Shown in pieces: positions 43,359 through 53,720 of a DNA stretch of 64,000 nucleotides. The stretch's first letter is position 1, and each line of letters begins with the position of its first letter. The position numbers and the translations under genes are program-made. Source of the DNA: Chryseobacterium limigenitum (GTDB taxonomy: Bacteria; Bacteroidota; Bacteroidia; Flavobacteriales; Weeksellaceae); assembly GCF_900114875.1 (NCBI RefSeq), contig NZ_FPKW01000011.1:1-64000 (forward strand), given 5' to 3'. The notes below the pieces were generated by a model that did no database searches, had not been told where the DNA came from, and saw only the letters and a list, made by a program, of their open reading frames with translations.

Positions 43359-43856
43359 TTATTTTAAAGCTGAAAGCGCCGCGTCATAATTTGGCTCATC
43401 AGCGATTTCCGAAACCTGTTCTGTGTAAACTACTTTATTATCAGCATCAGTTACAATTACTGCGCGACTTAAAAGTCCTTTCAATGGAGAATCTGCAATT
43501 GTAAGCTCATTATCATCACCGAAACTACTTCTGAAATCTGAAAGCGTTTCTACATTATTCAGTCCTTCTGCAGCACAAAATCTTCCTAATGCAAACGGTA
43601 AATCTTTAGAAACATTGATTACAACTGTATTTTCTAAGCTTGAAGCTTCTTCGTTGAATTTTCTTGCAGAAGATGCGCAAGTAGGCGTATCGATGCTTGG
43701 GAAAATATTGAACACTTTTTTCTTTCCTTCAAAACTCTCTAGTGTTTTTACGTTTAAACCTGAATCTACCAAAGCAAAATCTCTGATGGTAGTTCCCACT
43801 GACGGTAAAGTTCCTATTGTGTTTACTGCGTTTCCTTTTAAGGTAATATTTGACAT
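43359..43856 (-). CDS. tpx: Thiol peroxidase (cytoplasmic)
   Basis: A 165-residue atypical 2-Cys peroxiredoxin of the Tpx group. The peroxidatic Cys60 is in the motif FPSIDTPTCASS, and the resolving Cys94 is in GRFCAAEGL, 34 residues on, as in E. coli Tpx. It reduces hydrogen peroxide and organic peroxides, using thioredoxin. There is no signal peptide, so it is cytoplasmic. It is divergent from icd, both having perfect -7 boxes in the 166-bp gap, and a second, exported Tpx lies at 58606. Confidence 0.95.
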   Translation of the reverse strand: MSNITLKGNAVNTIGTLPSVGTTIRDFALVDSGLNVKTLESFEGKKKVFNIFPSIDTPTCASSARKFNEEASSLENTVVINVSKDLPFALGRFCAAEGLNNVETLSDFRSSFGDDNELTIADSPLKGLLSRAVIVTDADNKVVYTEQVSEIADEPNYDAALSALK

Positions 43857-43877
43857 AATTTATTTTTTAAGGTTTTT

Positions 43878-43885
43878 CAAATTTA
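43878..43885 (-). promoter_or_regulatory. -7 element of tpx
   Basis: TAAATTTG on the minus strand, a full consensus match, with a possible TTG at 43911-43909 (23-nt spacer). Confidence 0.6.
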
Positions 43886-43971
43886 ATGAAAATGAAAACT
43901 TTTTTCATCAAACAAAGGTTAAATTAATCTTAAAGTGAAAAATCTCATTTAGGATTAATCTAAAAATTTAA

Positions 43972-46242
<2,271 letters not shown>

Positions 46243-46257
46243 AAAAAAAAATAAACT

Positions 46258-46288
46258 GTAATTCCCCCTTTTAAAAAGGGGGAATTAT
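46258..46288. terminator. Palindrome after icd
   Basis: TAATTCCCCC with GGGGGAATTA and an AT-rich middle makes a strong hairpin. There is no long T-tract after it, so it may be a weak terminator or a transcript-stabilising stem. Confidence 0.55.
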
Positions 46289-46309
46289 TATAAAAATCTT
46301 CAGCAAAGA

Positions 46310-47209
46310 ATGGAAATCAGACATTTAAAACTCATAAAAGCTATTGTTGAGGAAGGCGGCATCACAAAAGCCATCAATAAGTTACACCTGACACAGTCTG
46401 CATTAAGTCATCAATTAAAAGAGGCCGAACAGAAATTAGGTACTGATATTTTTATCAGAAGTAATAAAAAGCTTATTTTAACAGAAGCAGGAGAAAAGCT
46501 GTATAAAACAGCAAATGAGATTCTTGATAAACTTTACAATACTCAGAATGAAATCAATAGTCTGATTCATGGAGATACAGGCACTATAAATCTTTGTAGT
46601 GAATGTTTTTCCGGGTACCATTGGCTGGCTCCAGTATTAAAAAAGTTTAATAATTCTTATCCTAAAGTAGATCTGAATATAGCAATACATGCGGCAAACA
46701 ATGCCTTAGAAAGTCTTTTGGACCATACTCTGGATATTGCCCTTACAAGTGACCTTATAGAAAATAAAAACTTAGAATATATAGAACTCTTTGAGAACGA
46801 AACTGTTTTACTTGTTTCTGAAAACCATCATTTAGCATCAAAAGAATATGTTTTACCAGAGGATTTCCAAGATGAAAATCTGATCGTTCATTCTTTACCA
46901 TTAGAAAAGGTAACAGTTTATAATTTATTTTTAAAACCACAAAATATAGTTCCAAAAAAAATAATGCCAATCCCTCTTACAGAAGCATCTTTATCTATGG
47001 TGAAAGCTGAAATGGGAATAATGACAATGCCAAAATGGTCTGCAGAACAGCACTTATTGGCAAATCCAACCTTAAAAGCAATTAAAATTGGAGAAAATGG
47101 ATTAAAAAGAATTCAATATATTTCAATTTTGAAAGACACAAAAAATCCCGATTATTTCAATAAATTTATTGAATATTTAAAACTGGAACTTTGCGACTTA
47201 GTAGATTAA
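46310..47209 (+). CDS. LysR-family transcription regulator
   Basis: A 299-residue LTTR with the N-terminal winged helix MEIRHLKLIKAIVEEGGITK and KLHLTQSALSHQLKEAEQKL, then a two-lobed periplasmic-binding-type effector domain from about residue 90. The overall fold with IHGDTGTINLCSECFSGYHW resembles the MetR-like group. These regulators bind a small effector and act as tetramers on a nearby or remote promoter. It lies 67 bp after icd with no obvious divergent target, so its regulon is not shown by context; it may not be linked to icd. Confidence 0.88.
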   Translation: MEIRHLKLIKAIVEEGGITKAINKLHLTQSALSHQLKEAEQKLGTDIFIRSNKKLILTEAGEKLYKTANEILDKLYNTQNEINSLIHGDTGTINLCSECFSGYHWLAPVLKKFNNSYPKVDLNIAIHAANNALESLLDHTLDIALTSDLIENKNLEYIELFENETVLLVSENHHLASKEYVLPEDFQDENLIVHSLPLEKVTVYNLFLKPQNIVPKKIMPIPLTEASLSMVKAEMGIMTMPKWSAEQHLLANPTLKAIKIGENGLKRIQYISILKDTKNPDYFNKFIEYLKLELCDLVD

Positions 47210-47236
47210 AATATACTGAATTCCTTAGATAGCAGA

Positions 47237-47608
47237 TTATACTGCTGAGCCTTCTCTATAGAAAAGTTTAGAAACAATACTCCAGTTTCCGTCTACTTTT
47301 ACGATATTCAGATAATCTACCATAATATTATCGAATAACTGTAAGCGCACTTTCGCAAAAGCCATTTCATCAGATAAAATATCTAAAAAAACAATCTCGT
47401 CTCTACGGCCTGAACCTAGTTCAACAGGTGATTTTCTGTTTTTCACCATTTCTCTGTATTCCTGAAAAGGTCTTACTACAAAATTATTGTCCTGCGCAGA
47501 GTACAACACACTGTTTGCATTAAATACTTTGTCAAATTCATTAAGATCCTGAGTTTGCAATACGTCGAAATATCTTTCTAGCATCGCTCTGATTTCTTGT
47601 TCAATCAT
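47237..47608 (-). CDS. NTF2-like (SnoaL/DUF4440-type) protein
   Basis: A 123-residue protein with the cone fold: EIRAMLERYFDVLQTQDLNE at the N-terminus, NANSVLYSAQDNNFVVRPFQ in the middle and the closing strands AKVRLQLFDNIMVDYLNIVK and GNWSIVSKLFYREGSAV. It binds or acts on a small molecule, function unknown. It resembles the protein at 18767-19147 in fold and in the terminal W-x-I-V-x-K strand. It is convergent with the LysR gene. Confidence 0.8.
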   Translation of the reverse strand: MIEQEIRAMLERYFDVLQTQDLNEFDKVFNANSVLYSAQDNNFVVRPFQEYREMVKNRKSPVELGSGRRDEIVFLDILSDEMAFAKVRLQLFDNIMVDYLNIVKVDGNWSIVSKLFYREGSAV

Positions 47609-47680
47609 TTTGATTTATTTTTATTGACAAAGGTATATATTAAATATATTCAATAAAAATGAAAAGAATTCATGATAGTA

Positions 47681-47830
47681 TTACTTTTTTTCATCATTAT
47701 TAATATATGGATCATTAAAAATCCTATCCTCCACAATCACTCTTCTATGCTCCCTGCCCCAGTTAATCATTGATGCAACTATTTTCCCGAAAAGTTCTGC
47801 AATATTCTGTTGGAACATCAGGGTACGCAT
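47681..47830 (-). pseudogene. Possible C-terminal fragment of a lost gene
   Basis: A 49-codon frame starting MRTLMFQQNIAELFGKIVAS and containing INWGREHRRVIVEDRIFNDP has balanced, protein-like composition, unlike the surrounding AT-rich text. The codon two before its ATG is TAA, and no longer frame leads into it. It could be a small gene or the tail of a decayed gene. I do not recognise the family. Confidence 0.35.
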
Positions 47831-48018
47831 TTCATTTTACATAACGTCCATATACTTTACAAACATCTGTAAGAAAAAAGATCAGCATTATTGAAAATGA
47901 GTTTCGAGCAGTGAAAATAGCTTACGCATTATTTAGGGAAATTTAAAGTAATAATAAACTTCTTCCGTCATTAATACTGCACAACGATACATAACAGTAT
48001 CAACTTTTCTTATGTTAA

Positions 48019-48050
48019 AATAAATCCTCCCAGAAATGAGAGGATTTATT
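48019..48050. terminator. Hairpin after the metallo-hydrolase operon
   Basis: AATAAATCCTC with GAGGATTTATT, an 11-bp stem and 10-nt loop, 41 bp past the stop of the last gene in the operon. Confidence 0.6.
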
Positions 48051-48090
48051 GTTTAATTATGTCGTAGAAAATTTTAATTTTAAATGAAAC

Positions 48091-49083
48091 TTAATTCATA
48101 AATGCCTCAGGAATCCATTCAAATGCATTACCCCATTTTTTGGTAAAACCTAATCCAGGCCAAGGCAAATGATAGGCAAAAGCTCTCGTTTTGGTTTCGG
48201 CCAATTGCTGAAGCAGTTTTTTACGTGATGCGATTGCAATATCAAGATCCGTATCTCCAAAATATCCCCAATCCGGATGCGGAAAAAGGATGATATCAGA
48301 ATGAATCAGGTCTGCAATATAAATTAGTTTTTCATTGCCCGAAGAAATCGTGATGGCTGTTAAGCCTGGAGTATGTCCGGGCGCCAATTGAAAGTTAAAA
48401 TTATCATATAAAGAGCTATTTAAATCGTAAAATTTTAACTTTGGCTGAATGATTTTCAATACCTTCTGAATGCCCGGAATAATTTGATTAAGAACATCTG
48501 GTACCGTTTTTAATATACTGTTGCTGAAATCTTTAATCGTTGCTTGCATCCAAAAATCATGTTCAACTTTTGAAATGAAAATATTGGCGTTCGGAAATAC
48601 CAGTTTATTTTGCTTATCCACTACTCCGCCAATATGATCCGGATGAGCGTGAGAAAGGAAAATATCTGTAATATCTTTGGGTGAAAATCCTGCTTTTTGA
48701 AGACTTTTAACTAAAAATCCTGTTCTTTCATCAGAGAAAATTCCCATTCCGGCATCCAGCAAAATCAGTTTATTTTTTGCTTTTACCAGCAATACATTCA
48801 TCGCCATATCTACGTATTCATCGGATCTGAAGTTGTCTTTAAGAATGGTTTTCAGTTCTGAAATATTTCCTCTCGGAGCAAAAGATTCCAGATTTTTCTC
48901 ATGAATAAACCCATCCGTTAAAATGAATAGATCAAGCTCGCCTAATTTTATCTTTTTAAAGCCTGAAAGATCATCCTCCAGATTCAATGCTGTCTCTTTT
49001 GCGGTCGCCAAAGTTTCAGAAAAAGGAATAATACTCAATGTTCCCGCCAATATTCCGGTTTTTAAAAGTTCTCTCCTATTCAT
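48091..49083 (-). CDS. Exported metallo-beta-lactamase-fold hydrolase
   Basis: A 330-residue MBL-fold protein. The N-terminus MNRRELLKTGILAGTLSIIP resembles a Tat signal (twin Arg, L-K-T-G then a hydrophobic stretch), so export folded with metal is likely. The metal motif HAHPDHIGG supplies the H-x-H-x-D-H set, and GHTPG and IADLIH contribute further ligands. The arrangement is that of the lactonase/hydrolase group. It is the last gene of an operon AraC - aldo/keto reductase - MBL (43 bp after the reductase). Substrate unknown. Confidence 0.85.
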   Translation of the reverse strand: MNRRELLKTGILAGTLSIIPFSETLATAKETALNLEDDLSGFKKIKLGELDLFILTDGFIHEKNLESFAPRGNISELKTILKDNFRSDEYVDMAMNVLLVKAKNKLILLDAGMGIFSDERTGFLVKSLQKAGFSPKDITDIFLSHAHPDHIGGVVDKQNKLVFPNANIFISKVEHDFWMQATIKDFSNSILKTVPDVLNQIIPGIQKVLKIIQPKLKFYDLNSSLYDNFNFQLAPGHTPGLTAITISSGNEKLIYIADLIHSDIILFPHPDWGYFGDTDLDIAIASRKKLLQQLAETKTRAFAYHLPWPGLGFTKKWGNAFEWIPEAFMN

Positions 49084-49126
49084 GGTTTAAATGGTGTTTT
49101 TTTAATTATTGAATTAAAATTTTCAT

Positions 49127-50128
49127 TTAATTATTCACCAATTTCATAGAACCTTCGCTGTATCTTTCTCCAATATTTGGATATTTTTTCAGAATAGAAT
49201 CAATGGTTTCAAGTTCAGATTGAGAAAGCTCAATATTCGTTGCGGCAATATTTTCTTCTAAATATTTGATACGTTTTGTTCCTGGAATCGGAATAATGTC
49301 TTCCCCTTGATTCAGAACCCAAGCTAAGGCTAATTGAGTTCCTTTTATTCCTTTAGATTCTGCTAAATCATTGAATTCTTTGGCTAAATTTTTATTATTT
49401 TCCAAACTTTCATTGTGATAGCGCGGAAGAGACTTTCTGAAATCATCATCGCCGAAATTCTGAGCTTCATTAATATTAGCAAAAAAACCTCTTGCCAAAG
49501 GCGAATAAGGTACCAGAGTAATTCCAAGCTCTCTGATAGTGGCTAGAATTTCTTTCTCCACATCTCTTGTAAGTATAGAATATTCTGACTGTAAAGCCGT
49601 AATAGGATGAATTTTATTAGCTTTTCTGATGGATTCCGGAGAAGCTTCCGATAAACCAAGATATTTTACTTTACCCGCTTTTACAAGATCAGCCATCGCT
49701 CCGACCGTTTCTTCAACAGGAATATTTGGGTCAACTCTGTGAGCATAGTAAAGATCTATTTCATCAATCTTTAATCTTTGAAGACTCAAATCAACAGCCT
49801 TTTTGATCCATTCCGGAGAACCATCAAAATAAGTTCCGGGAGCACCGCTGTGGCTTGCTTTTCCATCTTTAAACCTGAATCCGAATTTTGTAGCTATAAA
49901 AATCTTATCACGATTCGGAACCAATACTTTTGAGATCAGTTTTTCATTTTCACCGTTGGCGTACATATCCGCAGTATCCCAAAAATTCACTCCAAGATCC
50001 AGCGCTTTATGTAAAGTACTGATACTTTCCTGCTCGTCTGCAGGGCCATACGCAAAGCTCATTCCCATACATCCTAAACCAATAGCAGATAACTGCTCTC
50101 CTGTGTTTCCTAATTTTCTGAATTTCAT
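49127..50128 (-). CDS. Aldo/keto reductase
   Basis: A 333-residue TIM-barrel NADPH-dependent oxidoreductase. Present are GLGCMGMSFAYGPADEQESI, NFWDTADMYANGENEKLISK (Asp and Tyr of the tetrad), FIATKFGF (Lys) and YYAHRVDPN (His), so the D-Y-K-H tetrad is complete. A cofactor segment includes IPIPGTKRIKYLEENI. It resembles the AKR13/YhdN-like group that reduces aldehydes and ketones. It follows the AraC gene and precedes the MBL gene in one operon. Confidence 0.9.
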   Translation of the reverse strand: MKFRKLGNTGEQLSAIGLGCMGMSFAYGPADEQESISTLHKALDLGVNFWDTADMYANGENEKLISKVLVPNRDKIFIATKFGFRFKDGKASHSGAPGTYFDGSPEWIKKAVDLSLQRLKIDEIDLYYAHRVDPNIPVEETVGAMADLVKAGKVKYLGLSEASPESIRKANKIHPITALQSEYSILTRDVEKEILATIRELGITLVPYSPLARGFFANINEAQNFGDDDFRKSLPRYHNESLENNKNLAKEFNDLAESKGIKGTQLALAWVLNQGEDIIPIPGTKRIKYLEENIAATNIELSQSELETIDSILKKYPNIGERYSEGSMKLVNN

Positions 50129-50216
50129 AATTGATTGTGATTTTAAATTATAAGAACAAAATTAGAACAAGAACTTTTAATATTTCATATAGAATTCAAA
50201 CTAAGAATTATAAAAA

Positions 50217-51122
50217 TCAAACAAGAGAATTTCTAAGGGCATTTGGAGTAAGCCCGGTCTGCTTTTTAAAATAATTGGTAAAATAAGCAGGTTCTTCAAA
50301 TCCCAATCCATACGCGATCTCAGAGATATTCCAATCTGTGTGCTGTAATAATGCATTGGCTTCCTGAATGATCCTTGAAGTGATCTGCTGACTTGTCGTT
50401 TTACCCGTAATTTCTTTTACAGAACGATTCAGTGAATTCACATGAACAGAAAGACTTTCTGCGTAATCGGTTGGAGTTTTCAATTTGAGATAAGCCTCCG
50501 GACTGTCAATTGGAAACTGTCTTTCAAGCAATTCCATAAATAATGAAGCTACTCTCTGAGAAGCATTTTGATAATGTTCAAAATTTTCGGCTGGATTCAT
50601 TTTCATGGTTTCGTGCACCAGGAGATGGAGATAGGCGCGAAGCATATCGTATTTATGAATATAATCAGACTGAATTTCGATCATCATTTTTTGGAAAATC
50701 TCAGAAACTGACTTCTTTTGTTCATCATCAACAAAGAAAATCGGTGTTCCTCCAATTTTAAAAAGCTGAGAATCCTGCAGGTTTCCCAAACGGTTTCCAT
50801 TTTGCAAAAACTGATCTGAGAAAAGGCAAAACCAACCCGTTTGATCCTCATCATCAGCCTCCCAAGAGTAAGGAACCACTGGATTTGAAAACAATAATGC
50901 GGGTCTGTCAACATGGATCCACTTATCAGCATAATGAAGTTTTCCTTTTCCGATGATTAATGAAATTTTATAATAATCTCTCCTACTGTAAGGCGTTATC
51001 AAAGAACAATCGTCACGGCTAAAGACATTAAAATGCCCAATTCCCGGGGTTGTAGTACCTTTGAAAGTGATATTATTTACATTACGCTCGTAAAATTCGC
51101 TTATTGTTTCCGGTGTTTCCAT
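50217..51122 (-). CDS. AraC-family transcription regulator
   Basis: A 301-residue regulator. N-terminal cupin-like ligand domain, C-terminal double helix-turn-helix with SRIIQEANALLQHTDWNISE and YGLGFEEPAYFTNYFKKQTG, the conserved AraC/XylS signature. It is the first gene of the aldo/keto reductase - MBL set and most likely controls it; a product or substrate of the reductase would be a natural inducer, but that is inference. Confidence 0.88.
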   Translation of the reverse strand: METPETISEFYERNVNNITFKGTTTPGIGHFNVFSRDDCSLITPYSRRDYYKISLIIGKGKLHYADKWIHVDRPALLFSNPVVPYSWEADDEDQTGWFCLFSDQFLQNGNRLGNLQDSQLFKIGGTPIFFVDDEQKKSVSEIFQKMMIEIQSDYIHKYDMLRAYLHLLVHETMKMNPAENFEHYQNASQRVASLFMELLERQFPIDSPEAYLKLKTPTDYAESLSVHVNSLNRSVKEITGKTTSQQITSRIIQEANALLQHTDWNISEIAYGLGFEEPAYFTNYFKKQTGLTPNALRNSLV

Positions 51123-51205
51123 TATTCAAAGTTATAAAATTCAAACAAGATATAATTACAATTAATTCTATAAAATTGAATATCCATTTTAATAATACCA
51201 TTTTT

Positions 51206-51297
51206 TTAACGCAAAGCCCGTAAAGTTTTTTTTATAAATGATTCCGTTGATTTTAAGTTCGCAAAGACGTTCTACCTGGCAGAACTCCAAAAGATTT
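51206..51297 (+). repeat. Dispersed repeat family A, copy 3
   Basis: TTAACGCAAAGCCCGTAAAG ... TTCGCAAAGACGTTCTACCT, a diverged copy of the 30813 repeat. Confidence 0.6.
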
Positions 51298-51391
51298 TTC
51301 GATTATCTCTAATTACGATTAATATCAAAAAAAATGACCGATCTTTCGACCAGTCAAGTTAAAAAATTGAATATATATAGTTGATAATAGG

Positions 51392-51817
51392 TTAATGTTT
51401 GTGACCTCTTCCGTTATCTTGTTTATAATTTTTGGATTTTTTGGTCATGTGTTTATATCTTTTGTCATTGTTTTTATTTCGATTATAAACTGCTGTAGGG
51501 TTTTGGCCTTTGTAATATTTAGCTTTGAATTTCTGATATTTTTCTCTACCTAAAATTCTTTCTATTTCATAATATCTGTCTTCTCTCCATCTGTCCGGGT
51601 TGTTTACATAAACTCTGTTCCAAGAATTGTAATCGTGATATCTGTCGTTGAGTGAATTTAATTCGTTTGTCTGTGTTTTTGACAATAATAGATCCGCAGC
51701 CACGGTCTGCCAATTTATATCGGTTACACTTCTTCTATAATCGTTGTAGTATTCTGACTGTGCATAACTGAGACTAAATGTCCCAACAAAAAACGCTGCT
51801 AATAATATCTTTTTCAT
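51392..51817 (-). CDS. Small secreted basic protein, unknown
   Basis: A 141-residue exported protein with signal peptide MKKILLAAFFVGTFSLSYAQ. The mature part is rich in Tyr, Asn, Arg and Lys: NDYRRSVTDINWQTVAADLL, then LNDRYHDYNSWNRVYVNNPD, YEIERILGREKYQKFKAKYY and a Lys/His tail. The phrase LGREKYQKFK... resembles small periplasmic stress proteins of the Spy-like type but without certainty. No function can be assigned. It lies between repeats and has no operon partners. Confidence 0.7.
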   Translation of the reverse strand: MKKILLAAFFVGTFSLSYAQSEYYNDYRRSVTDINWQTVAADLLLSKTQTNELNSLNDRYHDYNSWNRVYVNNPDRWREDRYYEIERILGREKYQKFKAKYYKGQNPTAVYNRNKNNDKRYKHMTKKSKNYKQDNGRGHKH

Positions 51818-52159
51818 TTCGTTTTAAATTTTACTATAATAGTATTCTCAATTAAAATGCCAAATCAATACAATATCTTCCCAATCTTTGTTAAACATTT
51901 CACAAATAGCTGGATAGGTTTTAGTATTTGGTGTTTTGGTGTTTAGTGTTTAGTGTTTAGTGTTTAGTGTTTGGTGTTTAGTGTTTAGTGTTTGGAGAAT
52001 TACTTTAATTTAGATACTAATCACTAATGAATCTTAAGAAATTGCATGAATGTTTGTGTTTTTTGTGTCTAAATTTCATTTTAAATTTGTAATTTTAAAG
52101 AAAAGAAGGTTGAAATAATCTTCTAATTTAATATTCATTCAACCCAAATCTTAATTATT
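51818..52159. other. Intergenic stretch with heptamer repeat
   Basis: About 340 bp carrying the TTAGTGT tandem array at 51920-51995; the rest is AT-rich with no gene. Confidence 0.6.
51920..51995 (+). repeat. Tandem heptamer array (TTAGTGT)n
   Basis: About ten head-to-tail copies of TTAGTGT, some as TTGGTGT, over roughly 75 bp. Simple-sequence arrays like this are prone to slippage. Confidence 0.85.
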
Positions 52160-52447
52160 ATGGAAAATATAAAATTCGAAATATCTCCATATCAAGATGA
52201 ATTGCAGATATTAATTGACGAAAAAAAGGCAGGATATATGTCCATAAAAATTGATGGCAGGCTTCTCATTGTTTACTATACCAAACTTAATGAAGAGCAT
52301 GAAGGTCATGGATTTGCCAAGTTGCTTCTGGATGAATTGGTACGCTACGCCGAAGAAAAGGATCTACTCGTAGACCCTGAATGTGATTTTGTAAGACAGC
52401 AGTTTGAAAATCACCCCGCCAGATATAAAGATATTTGGCACGCCTAA
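52160..52447 (+). CDS. GNAT-type small acetyltransferase
   Basis: A 95-residue protein of the short YjdJ-type GNAT group. The acetyl-CoA pyrophosphate loop is seen in HEGHGFAKLLLDELVRYA (a G-x-G-x-A version) and the core strand as YMSIKIDGRLLIVYYTKL. The later PECDFVRQQFENHPARYKDI is typical for this group, the last helix holding Cys and the Tyr used by relatives. Substrate unknown. It is convergent with the MBL gene at 52449, one base apart. Confidence 0.85.
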   Translation: MENIKFEISPYQDELQILIDEKKAGYMSIKIDGRLLIVYYTKLNEEHEGHGFAKLLLDELVRYAEEKDLLVDPECDFVRQQFENHPARYKDIWHA

Positions 52448-52448
52448 A

Positions 52449-53546
52449 TTAATCTTCCCACCAAACCTTAAATTGATTGTCGGTTTTATTTAAATCAACA
52501 GTTTCACCAATTATTGGCGTAAGAATATGTAGATTTTTGTCTTTTCCGAGGCTTGTAATTTTTTGTAAAGGCTCATTCCAGGCGTGAAGTGCCAACGCAA
52601 ATTTTGAAGAGTGAACCGGAATTACATTTTTAGCTTTTAGGTCTAAACATGCCTGAACTACATCTTCTGGCAACCCGTGAATATATTTCCAAGCTTCGTT
52701 GTATTGACCGTTTTCGATGATAATGTAATCAAATGGGCCATACTTTTCACCAATCATTTTAAAATGTGTGTCATAACCGCTGTCGCCACCTAAAAATATT
52801 TTTTTGGTTGGAGTTTCCAATACATAAGAAGTCCAAAGTGTTCCGTTGCGTTTCACATTTCTGCCTGAGAAGTGTCTTGCAGGCGTAAAAGTTATTTTAA
52901 GATCGCTTTTCAAATCAAACGAAGCTCCCCATTCATCTTCAATGACCTGGTTTTCTTTATAACCCCATCTTTCAAGATGTGCGCCGACTCCCAGCGGCAA
53001 AATCACCTTTCCCACTCTATCTTTTATAGATTTTACCGTCGGATAATCCAGATGATCAAAATGGTCATGCGTAATCACCAAATAATCAATATCCGGTATA
53101 TCTTCAGGTTTAAAAATATCTGATCCCGCAAAAGCTTTATTGAAAAACTTGAATGGCGAACCATATGTACTGAGAACAGGATCTATCAAAAAAGAAACGC
53201 CATCTGTCTGAATATAATACGATGAATGCCCCAACCAAATGTAAACATCTTCGTTTTTTGGAATACTTTTAAGGTCTGTATGAAAGGATGGAACAGGCTT
53301 TAACGGCTTCAATAAAGGGTGTTTTTTAGCAAAAAAGAAATCGTATAACACAGTCGTCATTCCATATCCTTCTGCGATGGAGGGGGTATAACTAAGATTC
53401 TGAAACTGCTTGTTCTTATATAGTTCAGATTGTTTCACACGTTCTAATCTCTTACCTTTAGGCGCTTCACCAAAAACTTCCTGACCGGTTACTATGAAAT
53501 ATGCCGCTACTAATAAAACGACAACTGCGATAATTATATAGATCAT
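52449..53546 (-). CDS. Membrane-anchored MBL-fold hydrolase (UlaG/NAPE-PLD-like)
   Basis: A 365-residue protein: one N-terminal membrane helix (MIYIIIAVVVLLVAAYFIVT), then an MBL domain with WLGHSSYYIQTDGVSFLIDP and the metal motif THDHFDHLDYP, then GGDSGYDTHF and IPVHSSKFAL. This order is that of the UlaG/YycJ-like and NAPE-PLD-like enzymes. I chose the ATG at 53546, preceded by an AAGGAA ribosome site; the longer frame begins with a TTG that lies inside the promoter box at 53568-53575. Substrate unknown. Confidence 0.85.
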   Translation of the reverse strand: MIYIIIAVVVLLVAAYFIVTGQEVFGEAPKGKRLERVKQSELYKNKQFQNLSYTPSIAEGYGMTTVLYDFFFAKKHPLLKPLKPVPSFHTDLKSIPKNEDVYIWLGHSSYYIQTDGVSFLIDPVLSTYGSPFKFFNKAFAGSDIFKPEDIPDIDYLVITHDHFDHLDYPTVKSIKDRVGKVILPLGVGAHLERWGYKENQVIEDEWGASFDLKSDLKITFTPARHFSGRNVKRNGTLWTSYVLETPTKKIFLGGDSGYDTHFKMIGEKYGPFDYIIIENGQYNEAWKYIHGLPEDVVQACLDLKAKNVIPVHSSKFALALHAWNEPLQKITSLGKDKNLHILTPIIGETVDLNKTDNQFKVWWED

Positions 53547-53567
53547 TTCCTTGAAAAAAATAGGGTT

Positions 53568-53575
53568 CAAATGTA
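53568..53575 (-). promoter_or_regulatory. -7 element of the membrane MBL gene
   Basis: The minus strand reads TACATTTG, a full consensus match, 21 bp before the ATG at 53546. Confidence 0.55.
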
Positions 53576-53666
53576 TAACTTTAATATTACATGACGATCC
53601 GGAAACGAGAATCCTTTATTTTTAACTAAAATTATAATCTGTTTTGAATAATTTATTACTCATTTA

Positions 53667-53697
53667 TTGAATGGTAATTTTAAACCTTTTAATTTAG
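53667..53697 (+). promoter_or_regulatory. Promoter of the S41 peptidase gene
   Basis: TTG at 53667-53669 and TAATTTAG at 53690-53697 (one mismatch to TAnnTTTG) with a 20-nt spacer. Confidence 0.45.
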
Positions 53698-53720
53698 CCG
53701 ATTGAAAAAACTCAAACACA

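Larger units (their letters stand above)
47609..48090. other. Intergenic stretch with possible gene remnant
   Basis: About 480 bp. On the minus strand at 47681-47830 a 49-codon frame looks protein-like (see that entry); the rest (about 47830-48018) shows no coding signature. A hairpin that may terminate the metallo-hydrolase operon lies at 48019-48050. Confidence 0.55.

Noticed and set aside
46258..46309. Attenuator coupling icd to the LysR gene
   Set aside because: Only one hairpin is visible, with no alternative pairing or leader peptide, so a simple terminator or stabilising stem is enough.
51920..51995. Telomere-like or CRISPR-like repeat
   Set aside because: A simple heptamer microsatellite explains it, with no spacers and no chromosome end.
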